Shown piece after piece: positions 1-11,094 of a stretch of 64,000 nt of DNA. Source of the DNA: Durusdinium trenchii (Eukaryota > Sar > Dinophyceae > Suessiales > Symbiodiniaceae); the NCBI GenBank assembly GCA_963970005.1, contig CAXAMN010013925.1:94457-158456 (forward strand). The letters run 5' to 3'. The notes beneath the pieces were generated by a model that was given only the letters and a program-made list of their open reading frames with translations, did not search any database and was not told where the DNA came from. Positions within the stretch are counted from its first letter, which is position 1. Each line of letters begins with the position of its first letter. The translations under genes were made by a program, and so were the position numbers.

Positions 1-2030
1 AGGGTGATGGCCTGAAAGTCCAACTTGTCCCCATCAGCAAACCTGAGTGTAAATTACATGTTCAGTGACTATTCGGGATAAAGAGAAGCAAATCAACTCA
101 AACGCTTGTCTCGTTCTTCATAGCCCATTCTGGACATGCCAGCAGACACAGCAAAGAAGAGCTCCGTGATGGTGCCCGCAAAGAGTGCCAGTGCAGTGAA
201 CAATGCACACCTCAAAGCCGGGGCCGCAGCCGGCCACAGCCATCAGCATGGTTAGTGGGTGGGGGTCCCGGTGGGGATGTTCAAGCTCTTTCCACTGAGC
301 CCAGTACAATAAGAAGTACGACCAGCGTATTCTCAAAGAGCACATGTACACCTTGCACTGCACTCTGCACTCTCTGAAGCCACAGCTTTCTTGTTTCATG
401 CAAAAAGACAACCCGCAACTCATCTTCTACCATGTGACGGCCAGGAATGGCATATCATCCAACGGGTCAACTTCGAAGGGAAAGAGCCTTCGAATCTCCT
501 GCCATGGCGTCGCGGCGTCACTGAATCGGCTAAAGAAATCATACAAAAACACATGAACCAACCCATCGGTGCCATGTCGCTTCCTCAAGAACCCGACTCA
601 CCATCGTCCCGACTCACCGGAACCCGGAACCGCCTTCACCGCGGCTAAGACCTGTGCCGGCTGGTCGGCATCACCGATGATGTTGAGGGCCATGGTGATG
701 CGTTGGTGGAAGAGGGCCACACCTGCCGTTCTGGGCATCGCGGCATTGGTAAGAGGTCCGAGAACGTGTCCTGGAGAGCTTCCCAGTCAAAACCCTTCAA
801 TGATTTGCTGGCTTACAACCACTACAAATCCAACATGATCGAACCATCATCAACAGTGTACTTTCATTTCTCCTCTTGCAAAGCGACCCGAACGGTCGAG
901 TCATCTTCAGCGATGGTCCTTCTTTGTCCTTGAAAGAAGATGTTTGATCTGGCATTGTCTGTTCAAAGCCATTCAGTCGGACATGTACCATTGCCTATCG
1001 CGAGAAAAAAATGAAAGAATGTATTGGTACTTGTTGAAGAATTTCAAAGAGGAGCTGCAGGCAAGGCCTGTGGCCAAGCGTTTATATTCGAAGCAAATCT
1101 AAGTTTGTTGCTCTCAATCGGGATAGACCATGTCAATGTCAATGTCACGTCCAACTACAATGCCCTCAACATGAAGCGATGCTAGTGCATGATAACCAGT
1201 CACGGCAATGCCAGGCCTTCTTGGTTGGGATGCTCCTTTACGTAGCCGAGGGAGTCATTCAAAAGACCTTGATTAAACAACAGTGAAGAGCTGCGCATGG
1301 AACAACAAACAGAGGGTAGCTTGTGGACCGGCCTTCCTTGGGAATGTTGCGCCAATGGAGATAGGATTTACTTGCCACCACTGGTGGACAGTGTGGTCCC
1401 GTCAGTGGATTGCAGGAATCAACCCGAATTTGATCTCAGATTCGCACGGCCCAAAAAAAGACTCTAGAAAGAAAGGGTCACTCTAGCATGTACACATGCA
1501 TACTCAGGTACTCAGGTACTCGCCAAGCTGCTCATGAACCTGCCACGCATCTGCAGAACCATCTTCGCCTTTGGGGTCATATCCCTGGGATGGAATCTGG
1601 TCGACCTGTCAGAGGCAGACAAACACAAAGATGACTCGCTTGCTCTTCCACTGGGAGAGAAACATAAAGAATGTCCAATGCACATCTTGTTTTGCTTTGG
1701 CCGGAAAGCTCTCGCATATGATATAACATATGCTCTAGACTAGACCATTGATATTCGATAGGCTTGGATTAACCGTCAATTTGGCGGCATGGCTTGCCTT
1801 GGGGAGTATGCTAAATCGCAACTGCGGTTCCTGTGTTTCTTCAAGTCTCCTCATTCTTCTCCCTCAACTGACTCTATGTTTAGGGACAGCTCTGGTTCCC
1901 TTCAAGTTGAAATTGTTCCCTCCCAACATGTGTACTCTTCCTGTATCGAACATGACCATCTTCAACGCTAGTGGCTTCCCCTGGCCTTGCGAGAAGGGGA
2001 GCTTCCAACGTGGGCACCTTGGTAACGGTA
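1..2030. other. No gene recognised
   Basis: Only short overlapping reading frames on both strands, none with a recognisable domain, codon pattern or repeat. I see nothing supportable here apart from ordinary mixed-composition DNA. Confidence 0.5.
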
Positions 2031-2036
2031 CCCCGG

Positions 2037-2080
2037 TCCATTGCTATTAGGTTGGAGGCCATCGCTATTAGGTTGGAGCA
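2037..2080 (+). repeat. Dispersed minisatellite of about 23 bp, locus 1
   Basis: Two tandem copies of a unit containing GCTATTAGGTTGGAGGCCAT. Related copies occur at 4971-5055, 31080-31235 (mostly the reverse complement) and 42340-42425. This locus is followed by GCACGCACACAAAAAATGCC; a related AAAGAATGCC block flanks the copy inside the glycosylase intron. Confidence 0.75.
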
Positions 2081-2114
2081 CGCACACAAAAAATGCCAAT
2101 GCCCTCCCCGGTCG

Positions 2115-3905
2115 GGTGTTGATCGACGTCCGCGTCACACTGTCCGATGTTGGGCCGAAACATTTCGGTCTCGAGTGAAAGAGCCGAGAGTGGTGCGAGG
2201 TTCTAGAAGAACATGATGTAGAATCTACATAATGTAGAATCTGTGATTTAGTGAAACCCCCCATATACAGAAACTTTACACAGGAGACAACATCTCCTTT
2301 CGTGACCTGTCTTTTTGGCTGCGTTGGATGTTTGTCTACATTGACATAATTGAGTCTCACCATATGTTTCCTGGTCGGACTTGCTTTCAAACGCACAAGT
2401 CGGAAGGTCGTACCTTTCCGCAGGGAGCTATACTTGGTGCTGTTCCTTTCTTTACCTCTGGGGAGTTTACCGATTTGGCTCGGATGATGGATGCTGGCTG
2501 TTCAAAGAATATTTTGTCATGGGAGATCCCACTGCACTCTCCCTCTTGAGTTTGTGTTTACGTGTGTGGTCGTGGTTTTGGTTCTTTCCTTTTCACAATG
2601 TACAAAATGCGCTGTCTGACCATGAGTGTCAGCAGTGCTGTGGACCTCCGTCCTAACAGGGGACTTTCGTTCAGGACGGGCTGCGCTGGTGGTGATACAA
2701 AGGCTTTACAATCCAAAATGGGAAGGGTTATATAAAGTTATATATCAATCAAGATTCTACATTGCTAGTGTTCATGACTATGGAAAACTCGTGCACCATT
2801 GGAACCACCCGGGTCTTCACAGCTTCGCTTTGGACCGGTCTCACTTGCCAAGGCACGGAGTCTTCCTCGCGCTCCAGACCCAAGAAGCGCAGCAGCGAGT
2901 AGCCTCGCTGCCTCCTGGAGTGTCATAATCCCAGTCGGACGAGAAGAGGGACAAACGGACACCGAAGACCGCAAAAACAAAAAAAACTGAAACTTTGCAT
3001 CAATGACTTTTGCCAAGAAACAACCGCACTTGGTGCGCTGCAGTTTCCAAATCATCCAGTGCCTGGATCGCCCCACGGAGATACGAGCTCGGCAGACTGC
3101 AAAACGGTCGTTGAAGAAAGAGCTTCCGAGCCAGTGCGAACCAAATTAGAGTGACTAGAGTTTGTTCCAACGGTGTTTTTTCTCATTTCCGGTTCAGTGG
3201 GTCAAGAACTTGGAGCAACACAAACATCTGGGGATACGATCTGGGGGATCGCCAACTCCGGCGCTGTTCAGGACCTTTGTCAGGTCCTCTGGACGAACTT
3301 ATCTTCGCCTGGCCTTTACCAGGTCTTCGGCTAAGCTGTCCAGGAGGGAGATGTTCTTTGCAAACGCTGCAATCTCCAGGTGTGCATGAGCCAGCTTCCT
3401 GAGCTGTACAGGCTCGAGTCAGTCGGCATGAAGTTGTATGAGTCACACAGGGCAAGTAGAACAAAGCGCAGGCGACTTTTCACCCAGAAAAGCACAAAGG
3501 AGGTGAAGCAAATGAAGCGGCACGGGGGTACGGTATATACCAAAACTTTGATGAAGTGCTACGGAACGAAAACAAGATCTTGATCAGCTTGCCATTCCTG
3601 AAGTGATCAGCCAAGAGTCGGATCAAGTGGCTGATGGAGGACAGGTTGGGTCTCAGAACGGAAGAAGGTCTCTTCCACATCTGATGCACCACTCACCAAA
3701 CGAGCAAAGCTACCACCACCTGGGAAGTTTGATGACCCTGGAGACCTATCTGGGAAGGAGAGTCATGTGGGATCCAATAGGTACCACCAAGACCAAATCA
3801 AAGGTGGAACATGAAATTCGGCAGGATAGTTAAATCCTTCGATGTTGATCTTCAGAAATATATAATATATCATCAAGCGACTAAGTTTCACAGAGAGCGA
3901 GCAAA
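2115..3905. other. No gene recognised
   Basis: No reading frame with a family signature. The longest frames overlap on opposite strands without domain-like content. Confidence 0.45.
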
Positions 3906-3910
3906 TGACG

Positions 3911-4310
3911 TACATTTCAATTTTTGGTTTTGCTGTCACTTGCAGCCACTTGCTCAGGCAGCCACTTGGCCGCCACTTGCAGCCACTTGTTACTCAAGCA
4001 AGTAAACTTCAACATTGGCACTTTGAGTTCTTTATGTAAAAAATATAAGATTTCTTCGTCGCTAGCTCTGCAGAAGTTTGGAATTTATTCTCGGAAAAAT
4101 CTTGCAATATTTCATGATTTCTCCGCGCGCAGCTCTGGAGAAACCCGGAAACTCTTTGCTGAACAGCATTGCAGAAATCTTGGTATTTTTCAGAACTGCG
4201 TGCGGAGAAATCATGAAATTCTCCAGACAGAAGTAGCAGTCACTTGCAACCACTTGGCAGCCACTTGCAAGTGGCTGCAAGTGGCAGCAAAATGGAAAAT
4301 CAAAATGCGC
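3911..4310. mobile_element. Foldback (MITE-like) element with GCCACTTGCA sub-repeats
   Basis: The two ends are inverted copies of each other. The left arm reads CATTTCAATTTTTGG and then TTTTGCTGTCACTTGCAGCC. The right arm, reverse-complemented, reads CATTTTGATTTTCC and then ATTTTGCTGCCACTTGCAGCC. Inside each arm CAGCCACTTG is repeated several times. A nested inverted repeat, TTTCATGATTTCTCCGC near 4114 against GCGGAGAAATCATGAAA near 4203, makes the whole segment self-complementary. No transposase is encoded. A non-autonomous DNA element is the likeliest reading; the target duplication is unclear. Confidence 0.6.
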
Positions 4311-4970
4311 ACCTCCTGCGAGCTCAATGAAGTCACATGGACCTCACCTCCCCTGCCTTTGAAGACCCGTCCACCCATGGCCTTCATCGCGCCAGAAGCG
4401 TCTGCCGCCCTTTCGACGCTGGACCAGGTGCAGCGCAGATTGCATGTCACCGTCATTCAAGTGGCATGGGCAGAAGAGCTTGCTTAAACTGCAAATTCTT
4501 GCCATGACCCATCGTCTTATAGAACTGGAAGGCAATCATGGTTCTAACGGTTGACAAAATACAGTTCTTGTCCTCACGTGATGGAATTCTTGCTTATGAG
4601 TCTATGTTGCATGGAAGAGTTGTTCCAATTGATATCAGCTTATTTGCTGCTGCTGGCTTGAGCGTGTTGTGGGAAGGTTCATCATCTTAGGGCACATCAG
4701 TGCGAATATCAACTGGCCACCTGCCACGTGCTATTGCAAATCGCGAGACGTGTCTGATAACTGGACCACTTGCAGCTACTACCAAATCTACCAAACTTCT
4801 GTCCGAATGACTTGAAGCCATAAAACATGTCCTTGGAATAGTCACAATAGATTGGAAACAGCCAGGTTTCAGGTCCAGGTCTTCAAAGCCTGACAAAAAC
4901 CAGGCCCGCCCATCAGAAGTTGACCGTGGGCCCGTTACCACAGCAAAACACTCCGAGATGCACAATATTT
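4311..4970. other. No gene recognised
   Basis: Unremarkable DNA between the foldback element and the second minisatellite locus; no supportable frame. Confidence 0.4.
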
Positions 4971-5055
4971 TGGAGGCCATTGCCAATGCTATTTAGGGGG
5001 AAGCCATCGCTATTAGGCTGGAGGCCATCGCTAGAAGGTTGGAGGCCAATGCTGG
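4971..5055 (+). repeat. Dispersed minisatellite, locus 2
   Basis: About four degenerate copies of GGAGGCCATCGCTATTAGG, with variants such as GCTAGAAGG and GCTATTTAGG. Confidence 0.75.
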
Positions 5056-5435
5056 TAGTTAACAAAAGTGCGTAGCACTTCAATTGACATCAAGGTCAGC
5101 TATACGGTATGAATTTGGGCAATGTTTCGCGGTTGGAAACGGAGAATGTCAACACTCCTGGCCACTCTGTAAAAGAGCAGTGAAGTTTCCCTCCTGAAAG
5201 TGGCTACTGCATACAATGTCCACTGAGTCCACTGCCCAAATCCGCCGCCCCGGCCGCACAAATCCACCTCCGCAAAGCGGCAAAACCAAGAGCCACCCAG
5301 ACCTCCACGGGCACTCACCAAGTGCAAGGCAGCAAAACGATGCCGCCGGTCACGTGCCTGGACTCCGCCGGCCACGATCAAAGGGCTCTGTCCAAGTCTT
5401 CCCGTCATGTTCCGTTTGAATGTTTGTTTCCTTCC

Positions 5436-5461
5436 GTGTGTGTGTGTGTGTGTGCGTGTGT
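5436..5461. repeat. (GT)n microsatellite
   Basis: Run of GT dinucleotides with one interruption (GTGCGTGTG). Confidence 0.9.
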
Positions 5462-5547
5462 TTCTCCTGTTGATCTGAGTTTTTTTCCCGAAAGCACCTC
5501 CAAAGGGTTCTCCTTCAAGAGCGGCTACCAATTTCAACTGTCCAACG

Positions 5548-5598
5548 ATCATCTTTATCATCGTCATCACCATCACCATCATCATCATCATCATCATC
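5548..5598. repeat. (CAT)n microsatellite
   Basis: CATCAC/CATCAT trinucleotide run. It produces poly-His and poly-Asp/Met shadow frames that should not be read as protein. Confidence 0.9.
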
Positions 5599-5599
5599 T

Positions 5600-5998
5600 T
5601 TTTTCTCTACGCCCTCAGATTCATGCGGTCGCGTGGACCCTCCTCCATCTCTTTCAGACGGGCCTGTGCTCAAAATGCTACGAGTGGCCTTAGGCAAAAG
5701 TGCGAGCCAACTGCAGCGCCAACGCATGCCAATGCCTCGGCGCTATGCCCGGCTTGGTCTTCGCCGCTCTCGCAAAAAGACATGAAGCATCCCAAAGTGC
5801 ATGAGGCAGGAACAAACGGGATCGTCCATACACTCAATCTCCTGACAATAACAAGGTTGGCATGCACACTGCCGCCTGCAGTGCACACAGCTCGAGTTGG
5901 CGCGGGTCCACAGTTCAGCGTGATGGTGTTGCAAGCGCTGCAGCAAGCACCGCGGCCCAACAGCAACCAAGATTCCTTGCAAGGACGCCCCGGAGCAA
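5600..5998. other. No gene recognised
   Basis: Overlapping frames without domain content, lying before the 3' end of the LINE fragment. Confidence 0.4.
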
Positions 5999-5999
5999 G

Positions 6000-7010
6000 G
6001 AGTCACACAGCTCTGCTCCACCATGATCGTTGGCCACAAGACTCACAAGACACGACGTGTGTCAAAAAAGAATGATCTGCAACAAGAGTCCGGAGCGTTG
6101 CATCCTCTGTTTTTGAAGCATCGTCAAAGTGGACATTGCGACGCCCAAAGCGCCACTCCCACACACAGCAATGTGAAAAATGCATGTGTACCAGAGAGAA
6201 GGCTTTTGCTCCAACGTACGTCGAATCCCCCGCTTGAACCAGGGGAGCATTTGACAAAATCTGTGAGCACTGGCTCCAAGTGGATGTTGCATGGAGAGTC
6301 TCAATGTACGTTTGTCTCCAATCTTCACTCCCAAGTCGTCGTGAGAGCCTCATGGGAATCTCATAGGGATTGCGGGCCCATTGAACTCAAAGGAGTTTCT
6401 GATTCATCCGTTGTCTTTGAAAGCGCTCTCCAGTAAATAACACTGCTGATTTCTGCAGGTTGACGGTCATCCCCATGCTGTGAAGCACATCCAGGCATTG
6501 AAGGCCATGTTCAAGTTCGGCAAGAGCGACAAACAAAAAGCAGAGGTGGCCTTCATCTGCATAGAACATAGTAATACGGCCTTGTCTCACCGCTTTGTAG
6601 GTCGGAATGGTTCTACTGTGTCTCTTATAGGTCAGGATGTACTGTGTGTCGCAGTGCCAATGGAGAAGTACCCTGGACGTTAAGGGCGGTATGGAAAGCA
6701 AATCAAAAGCTTTCCGGAGTGCCCCTCTGCGCATATAGTCAAAGGCCTGTGTGAAATCCAGAAACAGTTCGCAACCGCCATACAATTTCCGTCACATGGC
6801 TTGCTGAACATAAACGGACGCAAGACGCTATTGGTCGAAGTGCGCTCAGACAGAAAAACAATCAAGCCACTCTTCCATTCCGGAGGAAGACAGCCAGCTT
6901 GCGCCACAAGAACCCACGTGCAATGTATGCGCTGAAACTGCCTTGCGATCCACCAAGTGCTTGAATTCACGTTCAATCTGCGCAGCGGTCACAGGAGTGG
7001 AGCTGAATGA
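6000..7010 (-). pseudogene. Degenerate LINE (non-LTR) reverse transcriptase
   Basis: Read on the minus strand from 7010 downward, pieces in different frames follow the order of a LINE RT. There is a pre-RT stretch (VTAAQIEREF, near 7000-6950), then LPPEWKSG followed by NSVLRPF (the usual P-W-K and NYRPI region), then FLDFTQAFDYMRRGAL (palm, first Asp) and MFYADEGHLCF, where the canonical YADD has become YADE. A post-RT stretch follows (SLWYTCIF, then FLTHVVS near 6090-6040). Frame changes, the altered catalytic motif and missing ends show that it is dead. Its 5' side stops where the 13-bp satellite begins, so the array either truncated it or expanded beside it. The clade is not assigned. Confidence 0.7.
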
Positions 7011-7079
7011 AAAAAACGAAAAGATGGAACCCACGAACCCGAATGAAAAAAACGACTCGAAAACAAACGCTCGAACAAG

Positions 7080-7825
7080 TATTAACACTCTTGTAGGAGA
7101 CACTTTTGTGGGACACTCTTGTAGGACACATTCTTTTCGGAAACCTTTGTGGGACACTCTTGCGCACTCTTGTGGAAAACCTTGTATGACACTCACTCTT
7201 GTGGGACACTCTTGTGGGACACTCTTGTAGGACACTCTTGTAGGCTTGTGGTCGTAGGACGCTTTTGTCGGACATTCTGGTGGGACAATGTTGCGGGACA
7301 CTCTTGTTTGTCACTTCTTGTTTGTCACTCTTGTGGGACGCTCTTGTAGGACACTCTTGCGAAACAATCTCGCAGGAAAATCTTGTGGGACATTTTTGTG
7401 TGTCACTCTTGTGGGACACTGTCGTAGGACACTCTTGCGGGGCACTCTTGCGGAACACCCTTGCAGGACTCTGTTGCGGGACGCTCTTATATGACACTCT
7501 TGTGGGACACTCTTGCGGAACACTCTAGTAGGGCACTCTTGTGGGAAAGTCTTGTGGGGCACTCTTGTGGGACACTCTTGTAGGACACTCTTGTGGGGCA
7601 GTCTTGTAAGACACTCTTGTCGGACATTCTTGTGGGACACTCTTGCGGGACACTCTTGTGGGACACTTTTGTTTGTCACTCTTGCGGCACACTTTTGTCT
7701 GACACTCACTCTTGTGGGGCACTCTTGCGGAACACTCTTGTAGGACACTCTTGTGGGACACCGTTGCGGAACTCTCTAGTAGGACACTCTTGTTGGACAT
7801 TCTTGTGGGACACTCTTGTAGGACT
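7080..7825 (+). repeat. 13-bp satellite array, locus 1
   Basis: Tandem copies of GTGGGACACTCTT with scattered substitutions (TAGGACACTCTT, GCGGGACACTCTT, TTTGTCACTCTT) over about 750 bp, so of the order of 55 units. The period is not a multiple of three and the unit has no stop in any of six frames, so long spurious proteins with 13-residue periodicity appear on both strands. Confidence 0.95.
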
Positions 7826-7889
7826 CTGTAGGATACGCTGGTGAGGCACTGCTACGAAAGTCTCCCATAATCAACCGCCACACGCATCT

Positions 7890-7985
7890 CCAAGACGAGC
7901 GTTTTGCGCGAGACTTCCTCCAAAAGTCATACGTCAAGACTGCAAAACGAGCGTTTTGCACGAGACTTCTTCCAAAACTCACCTT
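7890..7985 (-). repeat. Two copies of a GACTTTTGGAGGAAGTCTCG unit
   Basis: Two inverted copies of the unit that occurs four times at 51695-51858 (GACTTTTGG, GAAGTCTCGT, CGAAACGCTCGT in order). In both places it lies at the edge of a 13-bp satellite array, here after a spacer of about 65 bp. Confidence 0.85.
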
Positions 7986-8060
7986 ATAGAGGCCTACCGC
8001 GGACGGCGGCGGTCGGTTGCGGTTGCGAACGCTACGACAACGAGTCGCGAACAAGGCTCT
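7985..8060 (-). repeat. GCAACCG-type block
   Basis: The reverse complement reads CTTGTTCGCGACTCGTTG and then CGTTCGCAACCGCAACCG. It matches the 50870-50960 block (CTTGTTCGCGACCCGTTG plus tandem CCGTTCGCAA) in inverted orientation. Confidence 0.7.
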
Positions 8061-9713
8061 ACGCCCAGACCTGAGCATCATTCATGGGCACTCCATCATC
8101 CCAAGGTGTCGTTGAAGCTTGAGGAGGTGTGGTGGGTCGAGAAGGCGCGTTGTCCGGGTCAGGTGTGGCGGTCGGCAAAGTAGTGGCATCCCCAGGGCCC
8201 GGGGTCAACGTAGTGGCTGCGCCTGTGCCGCAGAGGAGGCATGTTCAGAATTTGGTCGGGTCGAAGGAGCCGATTTCGCAGGAGCCGGAGAACGACGGTC
8301 CCGGTGAGAGCGGCTGCGCCAAGGAGCCGGTGACAACCTGGAATCATGACGGTCACGTCGAGTGGGAGCACGTCGACGATCTGAGTCTTGCTGTCGCGGG
8401 ATGATGTCGTCGGCGATCTGAATCATGTGGTCGACAGTCACGGGAGTCCCGGGGCGATCACGTTCCCGAGTCGATCGTCGCACTCGACTGCGGTCGCGAG
8501 CGCGAGAATGAGAGCGATGATCGCGATGGCTTCCATGGGACAGGGGGTGTGGTGAGTCGCGGGAGCGATGCTCACGTCTGCGTGCATCACGTTCATCGCG
8601 GCCATCTCACGTCCAGGTGGAGCACGTTAACGTCGATGATCCGGCGAGGACGGGTGTGCGCGGGAACGTGGCGAGAGATGTCGCCGTGGTTGAGGGGGTT
8701 GAATGGAGGCTCGTGGTGCAGGTGCTCCTTGTGGGGTGGAAGTGGGGGGAGGTGAGGGTTGAGCTGTGAAGGTGGTGTGGGAGGGAAAGCAGGCCAGGTG
8801 TTGGGTGCCCGAGGCGTGTGTGCGCGGATGGCGCCGACAGGAGGTCGAGGTCGAAGTGGCATGCTCGGCCGAGGAACTGAGATGTGAATTCACCCCTCGC
8901 CGGGGTAGTAGTGGATGTCCCCGTCGTAGCAGGTGGGGCTGCAGGTGTGGGGTCCGTGTGGGGGAATGAGGGCCACTGTGGGGGGCGACGGCGTCGGCGG
9001 TGAGAGGTGTCCGAAGAGTCCCGCCGTTCCATGGCGCAAGGGTAACGAAAGATCAAAGATAAACGCCAACCGGAAAGAAATCATGACATGCGGGGGGGAA
9101 GGATTGGGACGTGTGGGGGAAGATTAAAAGTGGGATGGAATGTACAGTGACATCATGGGGCTGGAGTGGAAGGACCACATTGGCACAGAAAAGTGTGATG
9201 GTATGGCCGAAGTCCACGTGAGAGAAGACAAATAAAAACCGCTGAAATAGAAGGGCTCTTTTGAGATCATAGCGCCATAGAAAATACGGGTGAGACCATC
9301 AAATTAAATCGGGTTCAGGCGTGAACGATAACGAGACCGGTTCGAAGCAGCGCTATGGGGCCAGAGCGGTGACGAGGTCCCGTACTAGTGGCCACCGTGA
9401 TGCCGTGCACTGGCCTGGTAGTAGACGTAGTCGAGCGGGGATGGGGTCCAGAATCAAAGCGATGGAGGGGTCGGTCGTAGCCCATCATAGATGTGGTCGT
9501 CGCTGGGGAGGATGAAGGCCGGGTGTCCGGAACCGAAACCGAAGGGAGAAGGAGGCGATGATCCACAAAGGAGATGCGTCCACGTAGTTCGGCATTAAGT
9601 TGTTCTGAGCTGTGGCGCAATGTGTGAATCAAACCGAAGGTGGTCATCAACTCATGGGTGTAGTGGAGAGCGGTTTGGGTGACCTGCAGCGCTTGAAGGA
9701 TGGCAGAATCCAA
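8061..9713 (-). other. GC-rich stretch with four same-frame R/S/P/T-rich segments
   Basis: On the minus strand, open segments 9713-9315, 9056-8607, 8483-8205 and 8081-7776 all lie in one frame, separated by in-frame stops. The first begins with a plausible helical stretch (MDSAILQALQVTQTALHYTH). The others are rich in Arg, Ser, Pro and Thr (RRSRSHRDRRSPAP type). This could be a decayed low-complexity protein, such as a gag-like or RS-rich product, or simply biased composition: the plus strand is markedly G-rich (GGTGTGG, GTCGCGGG). No family is recognised and I assign no function. Confidence 0.25.
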
Positions 9714-9789
9714 GCCACGTAGTTGTACTTAGAGGGGAGGTAACACGCTCCAAAAAGGGAGGGGAAAGAATCGCCAAGCGGGTTGGTCG

Positions 9790-10060
9790 CTGCGGCCACG
9801 CACGGCCTGCCCGAGGCTGCCACCTTTGACCGCTATGGCCGCGTAAAGGCATAAGCCAGCTTGGAATTCAAAAATTCGACAGAAGTCTGAGTTTTGTCGG
9901 CCTAGGCCACCTACGCCCGCTCTGGGCATGTGCGTTTCCACGGCATTGGAAACATAGACCAACCCCCGTCCACAGGGGCCACTCTGCGGGCCTGGGCTCT
10001 CACTAGAAAAAACACATTTATAGAAATGCATACTGACTGAACAGCGGTAGCCTAAGAAAT
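9790..10060 (-). repeat. Companion structured block, copy 3 (diverged)
   Basis: Inverted relative to the copies at 10806-11050 and 12667-12920. It keeps GCCCAGAGCGGGCG, GGTGGCCTAGGCC and the GAATTCCAAGCTGGCTTATGCC-like end. The diagnostic hairpin is GTTTCC/GGAAAC (9934-9939/9948-9953), whereas the other copies carry CGTTCCC/GGGAACG and ATCTCC/GGAGAT at the same place. It ends next to a decayed tail of a GT-bounded unit (10027-10060). Confidence 0.7.
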
Positions 10061-10216
10061 CAAATCCTGAAAAACCAGGTGAGGGGGGCTGCGCGCCTTT
10101 AGTTAAAGGCCAGGGGTCCAACTCCACGATATGACGTTCGAAACGACGGCGGTCCGCGCGTGACTGCAGAATGCATTAGCACTTTACGACATAACTCAGC
10201 AAATGTTAAAAATCCA

Positions 10217-10316
10217 GCAGGTACACAGAGCTGATCAGGCTCTGCTTCCAGCACAAACACAATCAGCACCATCCGAGTGGATCCCTATGACTACAAGGGG
10301 CACACACACACACACA
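10217..10316 (-). repeat. Truncated pseudoknot unit (copy I)
   Basis: On the plus strand it reads GCAGGTACAC, a hairpin AGAGC/GCTCT, then GGATCCCTATGACTACAAGG and an (AC)n run. These are the 3' end and the 5' end of the pseudoknot unit in inverted orientation. The central 8-bp helix and pseudoknot are missing or unrecognisable, so this copy looks like an internal deletion. Confidence 0.55.
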
Positions 10317-10440
10317 CCTCTGCCCCGTCTCGTCCTCCTTCTCATGTCTTCATCTTTTGTCTTTGCTGCGCGCACACTTACACTACCGTCCTAGGCTTAC
10401 AGAACTCTTTTTGCCTCTTTTGGGGGGGGCGTGTGTGTGT
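10317..10440 (+). repeat. Pyrimidine-rich leader unit (partial)
   Basis: CCCCGTCTCGTCCTCCTTCT and TCATGTCTTCATCTTTTGTC match the leader units at 11690-11889, 13200-13405 and (inverted) 34455-34640. As in those places, it runs into a G/C hairpin-like segment and then a (GT)n run directly before a pseudoknot unit. Confidence 0.65.
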
Positions 10441-10448
10441 GTGTGTGT

Positions 10449-10805
10449 AACCCTTGGAATCATAGGGATCCTTTCGGATTGTTTTGAGCTTTTAGCAGGG
10501 GGGCTGGTTGTTCATGCAAGTACCAGCCCAACGAAGAGGCTTGCGTTGAACACTGATATCGGTGGGGACGCTCACCGACGTACCTGCATTTTCCTTCTCC
10601 GGATGGCATGAGGCTAAGCCCAGAACCTCACTCGGCAGACATGAACGAACGTCGTCACCCTGTCGGACCGTCTTTGCTTTGAGCTTTTGGCCTTCTTTCC
10701 TCTTGAAGTCCTCAAGGTTCCCGTGGGTTGTACATGTACTCTTAGGAAATGGAACCCTAGGCCGGCGTGTGGCACCGCATTCAGTTCAGTACACAATATC
10801 TCAAG
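10449..10805 (+). repeat. GT-bounded pseudoknot unit A1
   Basis: Starts after (GT)n with the hairpin CCCT/AGGG (10451-10467, loop TGGAATCAT). The core follows: outer helix GCAGG 10495-10499 with CCTGC 10583-10587; helix P2 GGGCTGGT 10501-10508 with ACCAGCCC 10522-10529; linker AACGAAGA 10530-10537; pseudoknot between the P2 loop TGTTCATGCAAG (10509-10520) and CTTGCGTTGAACA (10540-10552), with one U-G pair and one bulge; hairpin TCGGTG/CACCGA (10559-10564/10573-10578). The tail carries further short inverted repeats and ends AATATCTCAAGTGTG. No protein is credible. Confidence 0.85.
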
Positions 10806-11050
10806 TGTGTTTGGCTTCGCGCCAACCCGGGATGAGCCCGCAGAGTGCCTCCCGTGGGCCCGTCGAACGGGTGTATGTCCAACGTTCCCCCGCGCTGGGA
10901 ACGCAGATGTCCGCAGCGGACAGCAGGTGGCCTAGGCCGTACGTCCGATGATTTTTGTCTCATCTTTGGAATTCCAAGTTGGCTCATGCCTTCACGTGAC
11001 CGCAGCGGTCCAAGCTGGCTTAACGCCTCAACGTGGTCAGGTCAGAGCGA
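10806..11050 (+). repeat. Companion structured block, copy 1
   Basis: Directly follows unit A1. Consecutive inverted repeats: TTGGC/GCCAA, CCCGT/ACGGG, CGTTCCC/GGGAACG (10883-10889/10897-10903), TGTCCG/CGGACA (10908-10913/10917-10922), GGCCTAGGCC, TTGGAATTCCAA and GACCG/CGGTC. Counterparts at 9790, 12667 and 34940 differ in stem sequence but keep pairing. Confidence 0.75.
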
Positions 11051-11094
11051 CCGAAGTACTTTTGAGGTTCATTGGAACCTGTCGAGCACTTAGC

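Noticed and set aside
5322..5727. Poly-His and poly-Asp frames
   Set aside because: Products of the (CAT)n microsatellite.
10495..10587. HDV-like ribozyme in the pseudoknot core
   Set aside because: The nested order differs: there is no P3 hairpin between the P2 strands, and the outer helix encloses the pseudoknot. Pistol and twister consensus bases were also not found.
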